From Episyrphus balteatus (Eukaryota; Arthropoda; Insecta; Diptera; Syrphidae): 64,000 nucleotides of DNA. This document shows positions 1 through 12,222 of the stretch, in pieces. The DNA lies in the NCBI RefSeq assembly GCF_945859705.1, contig NC_079135.1, forward strand, positions 37,745,679 through 37,809,678. The letters are read 5' to 3'. Position 1 is the first letter of the stretch, and every line of letters begins with the position of its first letter. The notes beneath the pieces were generated by a model. The model saw nothing but the letters and a program-made list of their open reading frames with translations. It searched no databases and was not told where the DNA came from. The position numbers were made by a program, and so were the translations under genes.

Positions 1-118
1 GATTGGAAGATGGCGTTGAAAATTAATCAAAAAATAAAACCATATTAGTACACTCAATTCTTAAAGCACCATACACATTTAAAAAAAATCACAGTTGAGT
101 TTTCAGGTGTTATCAATA

Positions 119-740
119 GGTGTGTTTTTTATTACAACCGGTCTTAAGGCTTGGCCACACCGGAGGGTATGCGGTAGCGGTCCGGGTAGCGGTAACGATA
201 TTTGTATGAACAAAATTCTACATCTGAACGTTGATGTGTCAGTTTGGAATTTTTTTCATACAAGTACCCGTACCGCTACCGCATGTACCCTTCGGTGTGG
301 CCAAGCCTTTAACTGGACAAAAAAAACGCAGTCGGGGCTAAGCAATTTACATGTTAAATACAACAACACCTTAGCCCCTTGGGCTTAGTTGTTTAGCCCG
401 GAGATTTCTCTGGGCTTAACTTTTTGAAGAGTTTTAAATCTGTGCTGCCAAACTAATTTTTTCATAAATTGTTTAGAATTTGTTTAAAAACGTAAAAACT
501 CACGTTTGGAAGGACAAAATGTATTAAAATAGTTTTGCTAGCATACATTTTTGTATCTCTTTGTAAAACATACATGAAAAATACAAAAAAAATGACTAAA
601 GCGAAAAATATGACAACTCTAAATTTTAGTTGTGTCTGCTGTTTTCGGAACATTCAATATACAGTGCTGCCAAGATTTCAGGTTAAGCCTCGAGGCGTTT
701 TGTTTTGTCCAGTTAAGACCGGTGGTAATAAAAACACACC
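119..740 (+). mobile_element. MITE family A, copy 1, interrupted by MITE D
   Basis: GGTGTGTTTTTTATTAC…GTAATAAAAACACACC flanked by TA (117-118, 741-742). Without the nested 162-bp element plus its 3-bp duplication, the length is about 457 bp, as in copy 3. Confidence 0.88.
147..308. mobile_element. MITE family D, copy 1, nested in MITE A
   Basis: AGGCTTGGCCACACCGG…CCGGTGTGGCCAAGCCT with TTA on both sides (144-146, 309-311). Removing it restores the GGTCTTAACTGG of MITE A. A TTA/TAA 3-bp duplication is typical of PIF/Harbinger. Confidence 0.88.
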
Positions 741-1165
741 TAATGAATGACTTTATTGTATCCTCATACAACTTCGAATGTTTAAAAAAATACCTAATAA
801 GAAAAAGATTAATGTTACATCAAATTAATTAACCAACAAGTTTGGTCACATAAAACAAAAATAAAGGGCTTTCTTGAAAAAAGTAGTTTTGATATTTTTT
901 TATTGAAAACTAAATTAGTACTTTAAAGCTATGTATACAGTTCTTCTAGCAAAAACAAAACACCAACGTATTTCTTATGGGAGAGATTTTTTTTAGATTT
1001 TTTCCAAAAAAAATATTTTTCAACTCACCATAGCTGTAAACCAAAATCGAAAAAAAAATGTATACTCACCACGATTTTTTTTCTTGCAAAATTTCACCAG
1101 TTTTTTTTTAATCAAAAATAACTGTATACTAGGCTTTAATTAACCTCAGTACCCAGATCGCGTTA

Positions 1166-1336
1166 AGGCTTGGCCACACCGGAGGGTATGCGGTAGCGGT
1201 ACGGGTAGCGGTAACGATATTTGTATGAAAAAATTCAACATCTGAACGTTGATATGTCAGTTTGGAATTTTTTTCATACAAGTACCGTTACCTCTACCCG
1301 TACCGCTACCGCATACCCTCCGGTGTGGCCAAGCCT
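1166..1336. mobile_element. MITE family D, copy 2
   Basis: 171 bp, the same AGGCTTGGCC ends and GCGGTAGCGGTACGGGTAGC interior, flanked by TTA (1163-1165, 1337-1339). Confidence 0.88.
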
Positions 1337-1402
1337 TTAAACTAAATTTTATCTCGACAATTTTTATCTCTACACCGCGACTAACAAAATTTGCTTCTAT
1401 AA

Positions 1403-1554
1403 AGGCTTGGCCACACCGGAGGGTACATGCGGGAGCGGTACGGGTAATTGTATGAAATAAATTTCAAACTGACATATCAACGTTCAGATGTGGAATTTTT
1501 TTCATACAATTACCCGTACCGCTACCGCATGTACCCTTCGGTGTGGCCAAGCCT
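1403..1554. mobile_element. MITE family D, copy 3
   Basis: 152 bp, the same ends, flanked by TAA (1400-1402, 1555-1557). It lacks part of the GCGGTAGCGG inner arm. Confidence 0.87.
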
Positions 1555-1564
1555 TAAAGCTTTA

Positions 1565-1730
1565 CAGGTGGTAATGTAGCTTCTGTAAAGCTTTATAGAA
1601 GGGATATTGTTAGTTGGGGCGCTATTCTAAAGAAAAGATAAATGACGGCCCAAAAAATAATGTTGCTTCTGTAAAGCTTTACAGGTGCTTCTATAGCTTC
1701 TGTAAAGCTTTATAGAAGCAAAATTGTTAT
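1565..1730. repeat. CTTCTGTAAAGCTTTATAGAAG repeats
   Basis: A short palindromic motif around TGTAAAGCTTTA recurs three times here, and once more at 7250-7280 beside AAATTGTTAGTCGGG. It is a diverged MITE remnant. No gene. Confidence 0.5.
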
Positions 1731-1831
1731 TTAGGGGTTGAATCACAATTTCATTTACTTATACCATTTACATTCAATATTACATACATACATATTTTTT
1801 TACCTGCAGAAAATCTTTTTTACTCTCTTAT

Positions 1832-2783
1832 CCCAAGTAACAATTTAGCTTTCATAAGGGTCAATGCAAGCTATTTTTTGGCTTTCATAACAAGAAGGAC
1901 AGGTCTTATGCAAATCATTTTGGCGCATTTTACCAAAATTGCATAGGACTTTCTTTCACAGGTAATCCACAAGCAAATAGCTTGTGACAAACAGCTTAAA
2001 ATGGTCTTGCGGAGGTCTTCATGCAGAGGGTTTATCTAATGCACAAACCGGATTACTTGCGTAGGATGTTATAATAAGGCCTTATAGAAGTTGTTGTAGG
2101 TGTTGTAGAAAATGTTGAATTTATGCATAAAAAAGTAAGTAATTGAATTTTATTTAATTTTTTTATTTTTTCTGTTTAGCAATTTCTTAATTTTTTTTTT
2201 TTTTTAATTTTTTCCTATTTTGTTTCTTTTCCTTTTTTGGAAATTCCACTGCTTTTTCTGTTGTTCTGAAATGATGAGAATATTATTTTAATTGAAAAAG
2301 AACACATTTTTTTATTTTCATCACATGGCCCGGCCAGGAATCGATCCCACGTACCTCTGCATACCAAGCCAGCATCTTACCAGTAGACCATGCTCGAATA
2401 TTAAAGATGAGTGGAAAATTGGGAGGTAATTGAAACCTCACATTGTAATGCAATGTTTTTTTCTAATGCGTTACAAACATTGCATATCTGCAGGATAAAA
2501 ACTTTGCATACTTACAAGAACCTCTTGGAACAGGTCGTATAGAGGCCTTCTGTCACTTGAAAATACAAGGCTTCTTTAGAACGGTTCAAACAGGTCTTAT
2601 AAAGGTCTTCTTTAACTGATATTTACAAGGCTTCTTCTTAACACTTCTAGATAGCCTTAAGGAGACCTCCTTTCTTTCCAAAATGGATGACTTGAGTAAG
2701 TAAGCCTTAAACTAAACGTATACAAACTATAGCTTGTCGAATCGAACAAAATGGACATTATGCAAGTAAAATTGTTACTTGGG
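1832..2783. mobile_element. MITE family C, copy 1, with tRNA-like segment
   Basis: 952 bp with ends CCCAAGTAACAATTT and AATTGTTACTTGGG. The interior is rich in short repeats such as CTTATAAAGGTCTTC and ACTTGAAAATACAAGG. There is no ORF. It carries the tRNA-like segment described separately. Confidence 0.8.
2330..2396 (-). other. tRNA-like segment with Pol III A and B boxes
   Basis: On the minus strand the A-box-like TGGTCTACTGG (2380-2390) precedes GGCTTGGTATGCAGAGG and the B-box-like GGATCGATTCC (2337-2347; one mismatch to GGTTCGANTCC). The order and the ~32-base spacing match a tRNA gene. The arms do not close into a full cloverleaf as far as I can see, so it is a tRNA-derived sequence rather than a functional tRNA gene. 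Confidence 0.6.
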
Positions 2784-3144
2784 ATTTTATTTGTTATATA
2801 TTAAAACAAAAGCAAGTCCTGTTTGATCAGCTGATCCTAGGTCCCCTATTTATAAGTAACAGCTTGGGAAAAATATATTTGCTTTTTTTATCAATTGCTC
2901 TATTTTTTGTTCTCTTTTTTTTTCTTAAAAGTCCTCTTTTTTTGACGGTTTGAGAGTAAAATGTTCTCTTTTTAGTAAGGTCCAAGATGGACACCCTACT
3001 TTAGGTGCACCAAACTCCGCGCTTCAATTCACACAACCAATAGAGAGAATACAAGCAAAGCAAAAACTTTTTTTAAGGGATGTCACATTTTTAGTTGCAT
3101 GAGATGCAGCATTACTAAAATAAACCTTAGATCATGTGCCATAA

Positions 3145-4075
3145 ACTAACGGCTCGCGTACATCAAATCCGTCATCGGCAGAAGTATTTTCGGGCGTTGT
3201 CGGCCGAACTCGGCCGATAGAACCAAGCACATAAATAGGTGTGTTTTGTATTACCACCGATCTTAACTGGACAAAAAAAACGCAGTCGGGGCTAAGCAAT
3301 TTACATGTTAAATGCAACAACACTTTAGCCCCTTGGGCTTAGTTGCTTAGCCCGGAGAATTCTCTGGGTTTAACTTTTTCAACAGATTTAAATCTGTGCT
3401 ACCAAGTTAACTTGTTCGTAAAATGTTTAGAATTTGTTTAAAAACATCAAAACTGATGTTTAGAATGACAATTATTATTTTAAATATTTATTTAATAGAT
3501 AGTTAAACTTTTTTTTTTGCAAAAACACACAAGAAAACCCAAAAGCGAAAAATATGACAACTCTATATTTTTTTGTGTCAGCTGATTTCGGAACATTTAA
3601 TATGCACTGCTGCCAATTTTTCTCGGTAAGCCCCGAAGCGTTTTTTTTTATCCAGTTAAGACCGGTGGTAGTAAAAAACACAACTAATAGAAAGAAAAGA
3701 GAGTGCGTACACCACTGAAAGCGACATCGTCCGTTGACGTACGATGACTCCCGATAATAACCGATCAACCGGCATAATCCGAACTTGTTTGGATTTTTTG
3801 TCCGTTGTCGGGTTGATTTATACAAAGATATTGCTAAAAGCCTTTTCTTTGCAAAAAATGGCGGTATGAACTTTCAAAAATATAAATTTCTTCAAAATAT
3901 TCCATTGAAAACAATTATTATTATATGAACTTCAAGTTTCACAAAGTCAGACTACAGACCGGCGCAGCACTGTCCTAGATCGGAAGCAGTGTATGCAGAC
4001 GATCGTCCGAAAAAGTCGTCCGAGTAGTTCCGACCCGATGTCGGCCGATAATTCGGTTTTAGTGTACGCGAACGG
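3145..4075. mobile_element. Inverted-repeat element split by MITE A copy 2
   Basis: The left end has GGCTCGCGTACA and GTCGGCCGAACTCGGCCGA. The right end has TCGGCCGATAATTC and GTGTACGCGAAC, its approximate reverse complement. MITE A copy 2 lies inside. The boundaries are approximate. Confidence 0.5.
3238..3684 (+). mobile_element. MITE family A, copy 2
   Basis: 447 bp, the same ends and interior as copies 1 and 3, flanked by TA (3236-3237, 3685-3686). It is the most diverged of the four copies. Confidence 0.85.
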
Positions 4076-4104
4076 TAAGGCCCTTATTGCGAGTGTCGTT
4101 CATC

Positions 4105-4175
4105 TATCGATAGATTTGTTTTGTCGATAGTCGATCATCGAAAAACAATTTTGTTACTGTGAATCTCTATCGATA
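4105..4175. promoter_or_regulatory. Pair of TATCGATA (DRE-like) sites
   Basis: TATCGATA occurs at 4105-4112 and 4168-4175, with further TCGATAGTCGATCATCGA around. This octamer is the DREF-binding element of fly housekeeping promoters. No gene start is visible nearby, so it may be a repeat or a silent site. Confidence 0.4.
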
Positions 4176-4199
4176 TCGAAAGACGACTTTTGCCGAAAA

Positions 4200-6260
4200 T
4201 CAATCATCGAAAATTAATTTTGGTGTTGCGAAACTCTGTTGTGAACAATATTTTTCGCTTTATTGTTAGATCTTTTTCGTTTACTATTTTGGCAATCTAC
4301 TCAAATAAAATTCAATTTATAAGTTCAAGTGACCTCAACTCCAAAAATGTATAAAGCGTTTCGCCCAGGTACGACAATGTGCTCATCAGTTAGATCTGTC
4401 GTACCCTTACTAAGACGCCTTATTTTGGTCGATGCTTACCGACACTATATATAAAACTCACAGCATGAATATACTGTGAATTTTAATATTCTAAGGGAAT
4501 TTGTTTAAATTCACAATAGCAAATATCTTTGTCGGAAAAGACCCACAATACCAAACCAGATATTTATCGATTCGATCGACTTTTGTTGCATCGAAAGTTG
4601 AACGAAATTGTTTTTTTTTTTTTTAGTCAAAATGCTCATGATAAGAAAATGTTACACTTTTGGTCTGGTCTTTTGCAACGACACAAGACCATTTGCATCT
4701 AATCGTGAATACCCTACCCCTAATTAATGTAGATTAAAATACTGCATATGAGAAAAGATTGATCCGCTTGTAACAAATTCAAGTCGGACCCGAAAATAAC
4801 AATGCAAATCAGTCTAACATCAAATAATATATGTACAACCTTGTTAATCTTAAAAGTTGCAGCATCCTAACTAAATGCGAGCGACATGGTTTTCTGTGTG
4901 AATAAATGAGACTCGCACATTTAATTTTGATTGAAATTCGTTGTTCATCAAGAAAGCGACTAATGTTTTTTTTTTTTTAATTGCTATAACCATCATATTC
5001 AAACAGTAAACCTAATTTATGAATGCTTCAACTCGAAAGAGTTTCGTGATTTGCATTTTTCCAAGACCATTTTCTTCCTTCCACCAATTTACAGTGTTAA
5101 GAAAAAAATGCATAAATTAGGCAAACTTATAGTCCCTACCTACTCTTTGAAGTGCGTTCCAATAACAGAACATAACATTTATAAACTTATATTAGTGTTT
5201 ATGTGTATCGACACTCGTATCACATTTTAATAGATTTCATGTCCAATCAACCGTTTTAATACCTATTAAAGTGATTACGGTGATTTTCATGCTCGAATTA
5301 GCAAGTTAAAAAAAAAACCTGTTAAATCTTCATTAAATCTCATAAATAATGTTGTTAATGTTGTCTATGACTTTCAGCTACCTTACCAATTTTCGCATCA
5401 TCGCCTAATCACCATCTTCTTGCCTCATTTATGTAATTTTAGACAAAATAATGTTATTTATTGAAGCAAACCACTTAGTAGAGCTACCAATTTTGCAAAT
5501 TTAAACAGGAACTAATTATGAGAAACTGTTTGTTGGTATTCGGCTAGTCGGAAAAAACTATGTGTAACAGTGAAAAGGAGAGTTTAAAAGTATTTCTATA
5601 AAGCAAAATCAATTTATTTTAATGACTATGTACATGAATAAACAAAAAACTGATCTTTCCAAAACCACCTTCCACTACTTACTAGTTGAAATTTTTGAGA
5701 TATTTGAGGAATTAGTATTGCATAACATAAAAGTTGGTAATTTATTTAAGTCAACTTGAAGCGGTACAAACTTCATTTGAATTAATTAAATTGGTAATCA
5801 TATATTTAAGTCGTACAAAATTAGCATACAACAAGCCATGTTTCATTGGAAGTAGTTGGCACAAAAAACAAACTAAGTGAAAACATTATATTTTTAACGG
5901 TATTTGTGATAAAATACCACTTTCTGTACAAAACTAAATATATCAAAGTGTGAAATTTTCATCCGATTCAACACCAGTTAAATTTGTTATAGACCAAGAG
6001 CTGGCGGAGGATTTTTTGACTGAGATGTAACCAATTCATATAGAAATTGCAAGCAGGTTAATTTAAAGAGATACCAGATTGTAACTCCACCACTTTTCGT
6101 TTGCTTCCATGTAAGATGAGAACGGAACTTTTTACATGATTATAGAACATAAAAAAATTGTTGGCACTACAATTATAGATCTTCCATTTCTGATAAGAAA
6201 AAAATTATTGGAAGTGGTACACTTCACATGATTAGACGATCTAGTATTTACTGGACCTAC
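4200..6260. other. Gene-free AT-rich stretch
   Basis: No ORF of weight, no long inverted repeat and no RNA gene seen. It contains poly-A/T runs only. Confidence 0.6.
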
Positions 6261-6274
6261 ACACAGAGAAAAAA

Positions 6275-6443
6275 AATAGTCATTTCTAACTATTTTCATA
6301 GTTAAAATCGGGATAACTATTTTAAATAGTTAACAATATTTATTTGTGACTATTTAAAAAGTCAATCGGAGTATTTTCACCAAATTCAATATTAAATAGT
6401 CATTTTAACTATTAAAATAGTTATTTGTGACTATTTAAATAGT
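6275..6443. repeat. ACTATTTAAATAGT motif array
   Basis: Seven or more variants of ACTATTT or its complement AAATAGT are packed into 170 bp, many as the palindrome ACTATTTAAATAGT. A run of 13 G follows at 6470-6482. It begins after ACACACAGAGAAAAAAA, an end sequence often seen in fly repeats. Confidence 0.6.
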
Positions 6444-6482
6444 CAGATGGAGGGAGGAGATATGGGACAGGGGGGGGGGGGG

Positions 6483-8061
6483 AAGAGGATGTTGATATAT
6501 TGAAGGTGGTATAAATAAATTTGGGGGTGAAAACCCGTTAAATTTCTTTTAGAATTTTAAATAATTTGACTGCGTTTTAAAATTTAACATGTTAATAATA
6601 TAACATGCATCATCTGAATTCCCTAACATTTACCTTTATATTAAAGTACTTAAAAACACAAATCCTTTAATATTTTGAAACATGAAAAAATGGACTTTAC
6701 CACATTCAAATACAACGGCTCATATATCGGTTAGCTGTGACATAAACTTTCAGTTTTAATGCCTACTGCCATTGAATAATTAAAAAAAATATTATAAAAT
6801 GTATATGTATAAGGATATTTTACTCATACATACAAAATTAAACAAATATCAAACAAAAATATTCAGACAACAACTAACTTTTTTTCGTAAATGACTTAAC
6901 CGATTTCTACGAGAGTTTCTACGCTTAGGAGCAAAAAAAAAACGGAATCAAATAAATTCGTGTATTAGAAACAAAAATTGCAACGCATAAAATATTTTTT
7001 CTTCAAAGTCTCATGGTCTCATTTTTAAGCTTGATTTTTTTACTTTGAATTGTTGATAAAAACATAAAAATGCATACGATAGTATTAGCGCTAGCATTAA
7101 ATTTTCCAGAAACTCTTTGTTTCCTTACAAACTTCATTTATGTTGATTGGTTTGATTTTTTATGTTCTTAGCATTAAATTAAAGCTTTTGTTTCAAGCTT
7201 TTGTAATGGTACCATCAACATTCATGTATGCCCAACTAACAACTAAAAGAAGCATGTATAAAGCTTTACAGAAGCAAAATTGTTAGTCGGGTGTCAATTA
7301 CATCCTGATCAATTATTATCGTTGTTAATCATTTATTTAGCCGTAAAATTCACTTGTAAGTTTTCATAAAACATTCTTTTGTTTTTGTTACCCACGTATG
7401 AACTTCTTACACCTTTTAATACTAATCCCTTTCACCCCTACTCAAAAATATTATAAACTTTTTAAGAGTGGTCGTTTGGAGTCTCATTCCATTCAGCATT
7501 ATAAAGTACTTTAAAAAAAAATTGTGTCATATTGCATGAACAAACCTTTTCTTAGCTTGATCCACTCTTCTCTTGTATATGCGGTTTGAAAAAAAAAAAC
7601 AGTAAAACAAATATAGCACGTATACGCCACAGTGGACAAGCAAATAATTTAAATGACAACTTTAGCCTAGACCCTGCCTAGATGCTGACACACCCTAATC
7701 AAAATTAAATAATTCAATAAAATCTTCATCTTTTTGTCTTCTTTATTTATGAATAAAATAAAAAAAAAAACAAAATCCTTTCAAATAGTAATCAAACATT
7801 TAAAAATACAAATTTCTTCAGCCTCGTAAAATTCTGCTTATTTTTAAAATATTACAAAAACAAAAAATCAATAAATACAAGCCTAGCGCCTGATTCACAA
7901 TATTGCGAAGAGCGTTGCGAGAGTCTCGAAAATGATTTTAAATACTTCCAATCAATGAAATTGTATGAAGCAATAGGCAATATCTATTGTATTGAATTTT
8001 CGCACATTTCTAAAAAAAAACGAGACTACGATTTTTCGAAAATGAAATATTATTATTTCGT
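6483..8061. other. Gene-free AT-rich stretch
   Basis: Only a small inverted repeat at 7229-7291 (CCCAACTAACAA…TTGTTAGTCGGG) is noted. No ORF or RNA gene recognised. Confidence 0.6.
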
Positions 8062-8065
8062 TTAA

Positions 8066-8307
8066 CCCTCTGTAGGCACACCTCTTTTTTGCGAATTTGG
8101 TTTATACTTTTTCATGTGGCTGGAACTTTTTTCGGTCTCACTATTTTATAGAGAATCATATATGAAATTAATGTAGAATTTTCCGAGGAATTCGAATATT
8201 GTATTCGCAATTCCAAAAAAATGTATTTTCACCCTTATAAAGACACTTTTTTGTGACCACTTTTTATTTTTGTCCTGCCAAATTCGCACCCGTGTGCCGA
8301 CAGAGGG
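8066..8307. mobile_element. piggyBac-type MITE
   Basis: CCCTCTGTAGGCACACC…GTGTGCCGACAGAGGG flanked by TTAA (8062-8065, 8308-8311). CCC ends and TTAA duplication fit piggyBac-derived MITEs. Confidence 0.82.
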
Positions 8308-8311
8308 TTAA

Positions 8312-8813
8312 GTATACATACAATTTTGCTGAGCTGTCTATTCGTATGCACTTACGCCTGCGCCTGCGTCAGAAAATAATTTAGAATCTTTTAAATTTGC
8401 AAATGGCGTTTGCAAATGAAAATCCTTAAAATACTTACAATTGATAAGATTTTTTTTTCCAATTCGTAACTTTCATTCGCAATTTTTTTTATTTCAATAA
8501 AAAAAAAAATATTAATTTAAAAACAATTAAAACAAGTAATATTTTTTATTGTTTTATAATGATGTTGTTCTTCATATTTTATTTATTTTAAAGAAATTTT
8601 AAAAGACATTAATATATTGATCGTGCCAAACCCGATTTCTATTTTAAAGTGTTTCCAAATAAATACCTACTCATTAGGTATTTTTTAAATATCTAACTTA
8701 ATTCTCAATTTTTGAAAAAAAAAAACAAAAAATCTTATTAAATTAAACTTAGATACTAAGCCCTGTTATTTACAAAATGTCATTTAGGTTCCGGATATAG
8801 TATCTAACTTAAT
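8312..8813 (-). other. 3' flank of the RBM12-like gene
   Basis: AT-rich sequence that probably contains the 3' UTR and poly(A) signals (TTTATT on the plus strand near 8545 and 8577-8590). No ORF. Confidence 0.5.
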
Positions 8814-11800
8814 TTACAAGAGATTTAAGAAAATCGTTCTATTCAATATACTTTTTTGACGTTTCGTTTCAAATGCCATTTTGGCCTCTTCCGGTGTGTT
8901 AAAAGCCACCCGAGCATCACCGGTTGGCGATCCATCGTCATTATAACGGCGTATGATGTCTTCAGCTTTCACTTTAAAACCATCGAAAAATTCAATAATA
9001 TCCTTCAAATCAGATCGATAGGGTACATTTTCCATTTCCACAACGCAACCGGGACGTGTGAATTTTTCTGGTATACCATCACTGCCAACGCCACCACCAT
9101 TATCATTATCATCTTCCTCGCCTTCTACATCTTCTGCATCACCAGTATCAGCATCAAGGTCTATAACCTCATTATTTGATTGATTTGAATCCTCAAACAC
9201 GTTGGCATTCGGTTGGTTTTTATTGAAAGGGTTGTTTTTTCTATTGTTTTGCATGTTGTTCATATTATTCGGTGGCCCGTTGAAATTACGTGGTCCCATC
9301 ATGTTGTTGTTACCACCACGGAATTGATGATGATTCCCACCACCTTGGTTGTCAGGTGAAAACATATTGCTCCTATCCATTCCATTACGGTTGTTATTGT
9401 AATTTCCCCCACCCATGTTGTTGAAATTATTATTTCTTGGACCTTGGTTTTGCATCATCATCATCATATTATTTGGCTGCTGTTGGAAATTACCATTTGA
9501 CGGGAAGAAATTCATAAAAGGCTTATTCAGTCTATCGGCAATTTGTTGGGGGCTTATCAAAGATACACGAAGAGCTCGACTGTTAAATCGGTTATTATTG
9601 AGACACAATGCTTGTTCAGCTTCTTGACCGTTTCGCAGTTCCAGAATAAATTCACCACAAGGCTGATTTCGATGGTTTCTAAGCATTTCTATATGATTTG
9701 GCATAAAATTATGCGACATAAAGTATTCGCCAACCATTTGAATAGAAGTCTTGTATTCGCAGTTTTTAATCAAAATAAAATTGTTAAGCTGTGGAGCCAT
9801 TTGTTCGGGATTAATTTTTGGAGTATCGAACCGTGATGGACGACCCTGTCGAAGACGTGGATCTGAATTTTTTTCTGGCTCATTTTTATTTGGTGATGGC
9901 ATGTCTAGCAAACTTGGAATGCCATTAAAAGGATTTGATGGATTCGAATTTTTCGATTCTCCCTGTTGCGATGACTCATCATTGAAATAATTTTCACCGT
10001 CCTCGTTGTTAAACTCCTCATCATCTTCCATTTGTTCATAGTCGGCATTTGTTTCGTCGTCATTATATTGTGTTGAATCACGATTTCTGTCATCACTGTC
10101 AACTGCGATTGCATCATTCTGATCGGCTTGATCTTCCTTTTCTCCTTCTTCTGGGTTTTCTTCTTCATCGCCATTCTCTTCTGTAGGATTGTCAGCTTTA
10201 GCTAGAGCTTCAGCCTCAGCTTCGGCTCTTTTACGATTTTCAATTTCCTCTTGTTCTTTTTGTTCTTTCAATTGTCTCTCATTTTCTATACGCATCTGTT
10301 CCTTAGCATCTTCGTATTCTTCTTCAGTAGCAATGTGAATTCGAACCGGTCTCTGATTGATTCTATGGTTTGAGTGTTCTTCATAAGCTGCTTGGGCATC
10401 TTCAACTCTGTGGAATTTGACATAAGCTATGATTTCCCGGCGGTTGTCCGGTTTATGGGTCAAAAGAATATCCAAAATTGTGTAAGATGAAAACATCTTC
10501 ATCACATCTTGCTGGGTAGAGTAAGGTGGGATGTCTTTAACATACAATATAGAGAATGGTTTATCAGAACCTCTGCTGCGGGGTTTATCATCTCTATACG
10601 AAGAGCTATCTCTTTCTTCTCTTTTGTTATCATTGTACCTTGGATGATCGTAGTTACCCCTATTATTGTTGTCATTATAACGCATATTCCTTGCAGGTTT
10701 AAATGAATCGACTGCTTCGGCAAACTCTGCATCGCTAACAGCTTCTAAAGAGATCTTCTTATTTTTAAACGTTGTACCATCGCGAACTAGGGCCTTGGGA
10801 ACATTTAATGCCCGTACAAATCGTATAAAGGCCGTTCCCACACGCAAACCATGCGGATCGTTGATCATTTTGATTCCATTATTTGGGATATAAAGTCCAG
10901 AGAAGAATCTTCTAATATCACTGTAGCTTGTACTTGGACACATATTGGATATTTTTACACAGCTGTTTTCTTCTTCGATGTCTTTTCTGTTCTCATTCTT
11001 TCTCTGGAATTCGAATCTCTTATTACCGGTGTCACCTTTTGGAATATTTCTTCCAAAAGCATCTTGCCAACCTTCTTGATTATTTGAGCCACCATCTTTG
11101 TTGTATTGATTTGATTGTTGGAATCTGCTACTGCTCTGATCCTTCATCATTGAAGATTGTGATGAATCATTTTGATTATTAGATGTTTGTGAATTTGAAG
11201 CCTGTGTGTATGGATTTTGAAAGGCAAAAGTTGGTCGGTTCTCAAGTTGATTGATATTTAAAAATGATAACGCTGATACATCTTGAGCAGGTTTAAGTGC
11301 TGCAGACTTATTGCCAGCCGAAGCATTACTGTCACTTGGAGAATTAAAGCCCATTTTTACCGCAGATTGGTTTGGACTGTTAAAAGCGGAATTAATTTCT
11401 GGATCCATAACACCTGCAGCTGCAGCACTTTGCAAGGCTTGAGCTGTATAGTTTGCAGCAAAACTGGTAGTTGTGTAGGCGTTTGTTGGTAAGATGTTCC
11501 ACATAGGAGTAGGTGGTAAGATCTTTGGGGGCTCCAAAGATTTTTCTGGAGATTTTTTTCTATCAACACTCCGATCGTGGCTATAAAATCCACTATCAAC
11601 ATCTCGGCTATCTTTGCGGGATCCTCGATTACCATTGCGATCCCGGTCCCTGTTTGACCTATCCCTGCTTCGATCACGACTACGTTCGTGACTTCGATCG
11701 CGACTTCTTGATCGCCTTGATCCTCCTCTACGAAGTTTTCGGTCACGGCTGCGAGTTCGGCTTCGATCGCGTCGACGACGATTGCCTGAACGATCATTGG

Positions 11801-12222
11801 AACGAGATCGACGACGTTCTTTAGAATCAGAACGACGCCGATCACGTGATGTTTCGCGACTTGTTCTATTAACATCAGCACTTCCAGCATAGCTACTTTT
11901 TTGCTGTTGAGAAACAGAAGTGTACGCTTGAACCGGGTTGAAGTTATTGACTTGCAGATGGGCCTGATTTGAGAGGATAGTATGAAGTGAGTTTGTTGTT
12001 ATAACCGGAGGCTGGGGAGTTGGTAATGATTGCTGATTAGTTTGTGGTATAATGGCAGCAGGTTTAGAACCTGTCATTTGTAATTGTAATGCTAAAGATT
12101 GTTGTCGCGCTGTTTCGATAACTTTTTGCATTTCAGCACGTGACGATAAAAGCAACCTTATCTGAACCTCGTTGATTTTACCACGATCATGCATCATTGC
12201 TTGACGAGCGTCTTCATCAGTG
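8814..12222 (-). CDS. RBM12/SWAN-family RNA-binding protein, exon 2 (main coding exon)
   Basis: This exon joins exon 1 (33886-34028) to give a predicted 1183-residue protein. The acceptor (pyrimidine-rich tract then AACAG) is at 12223, and the joint restores the first RRM (…AFIAF|STDEDAR…). Domains by residue: RRM1 1-80; Ser/Arg-rich region with many RSRDRS-type repeats 167-276; RRM2 468-546; RRM3 604-681; a Glu/Lys/Arg-rich probable coiled coil 681-726; an acidic tract 729-801; RRM4 861-938; an Asn/Met/Gly-rich linker 947-1056; a second acidic patch near 1067-1091; and RRM5 1106-1183 at the very C-terminus. A first RRM with a PDGGVHI motif and a last RRM with DIIEFF and SPTGDARVAF motifs are typical of RBM12/RBM12B. 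The RS region suggests a nuclear pre-mRNA or splicing role, which is inference from the family. TTTATT motifs near 8577-8590 could be its poly(A) signals. I do not know the fly gene name. Confidence 0.92.

Noticed and set aside
2330..2396. Functional tRNA gene
   Set aside because: A and B boxes are present, but the acceptor stem and arms do not close and it recurs inside a MITE.
11357..11890. 177-codon minus-strand ORF and several plus-strand ORFs over 8856-11824
   Set aside because: They are other-frame shadows of the RS-rich and RRM coding exon.
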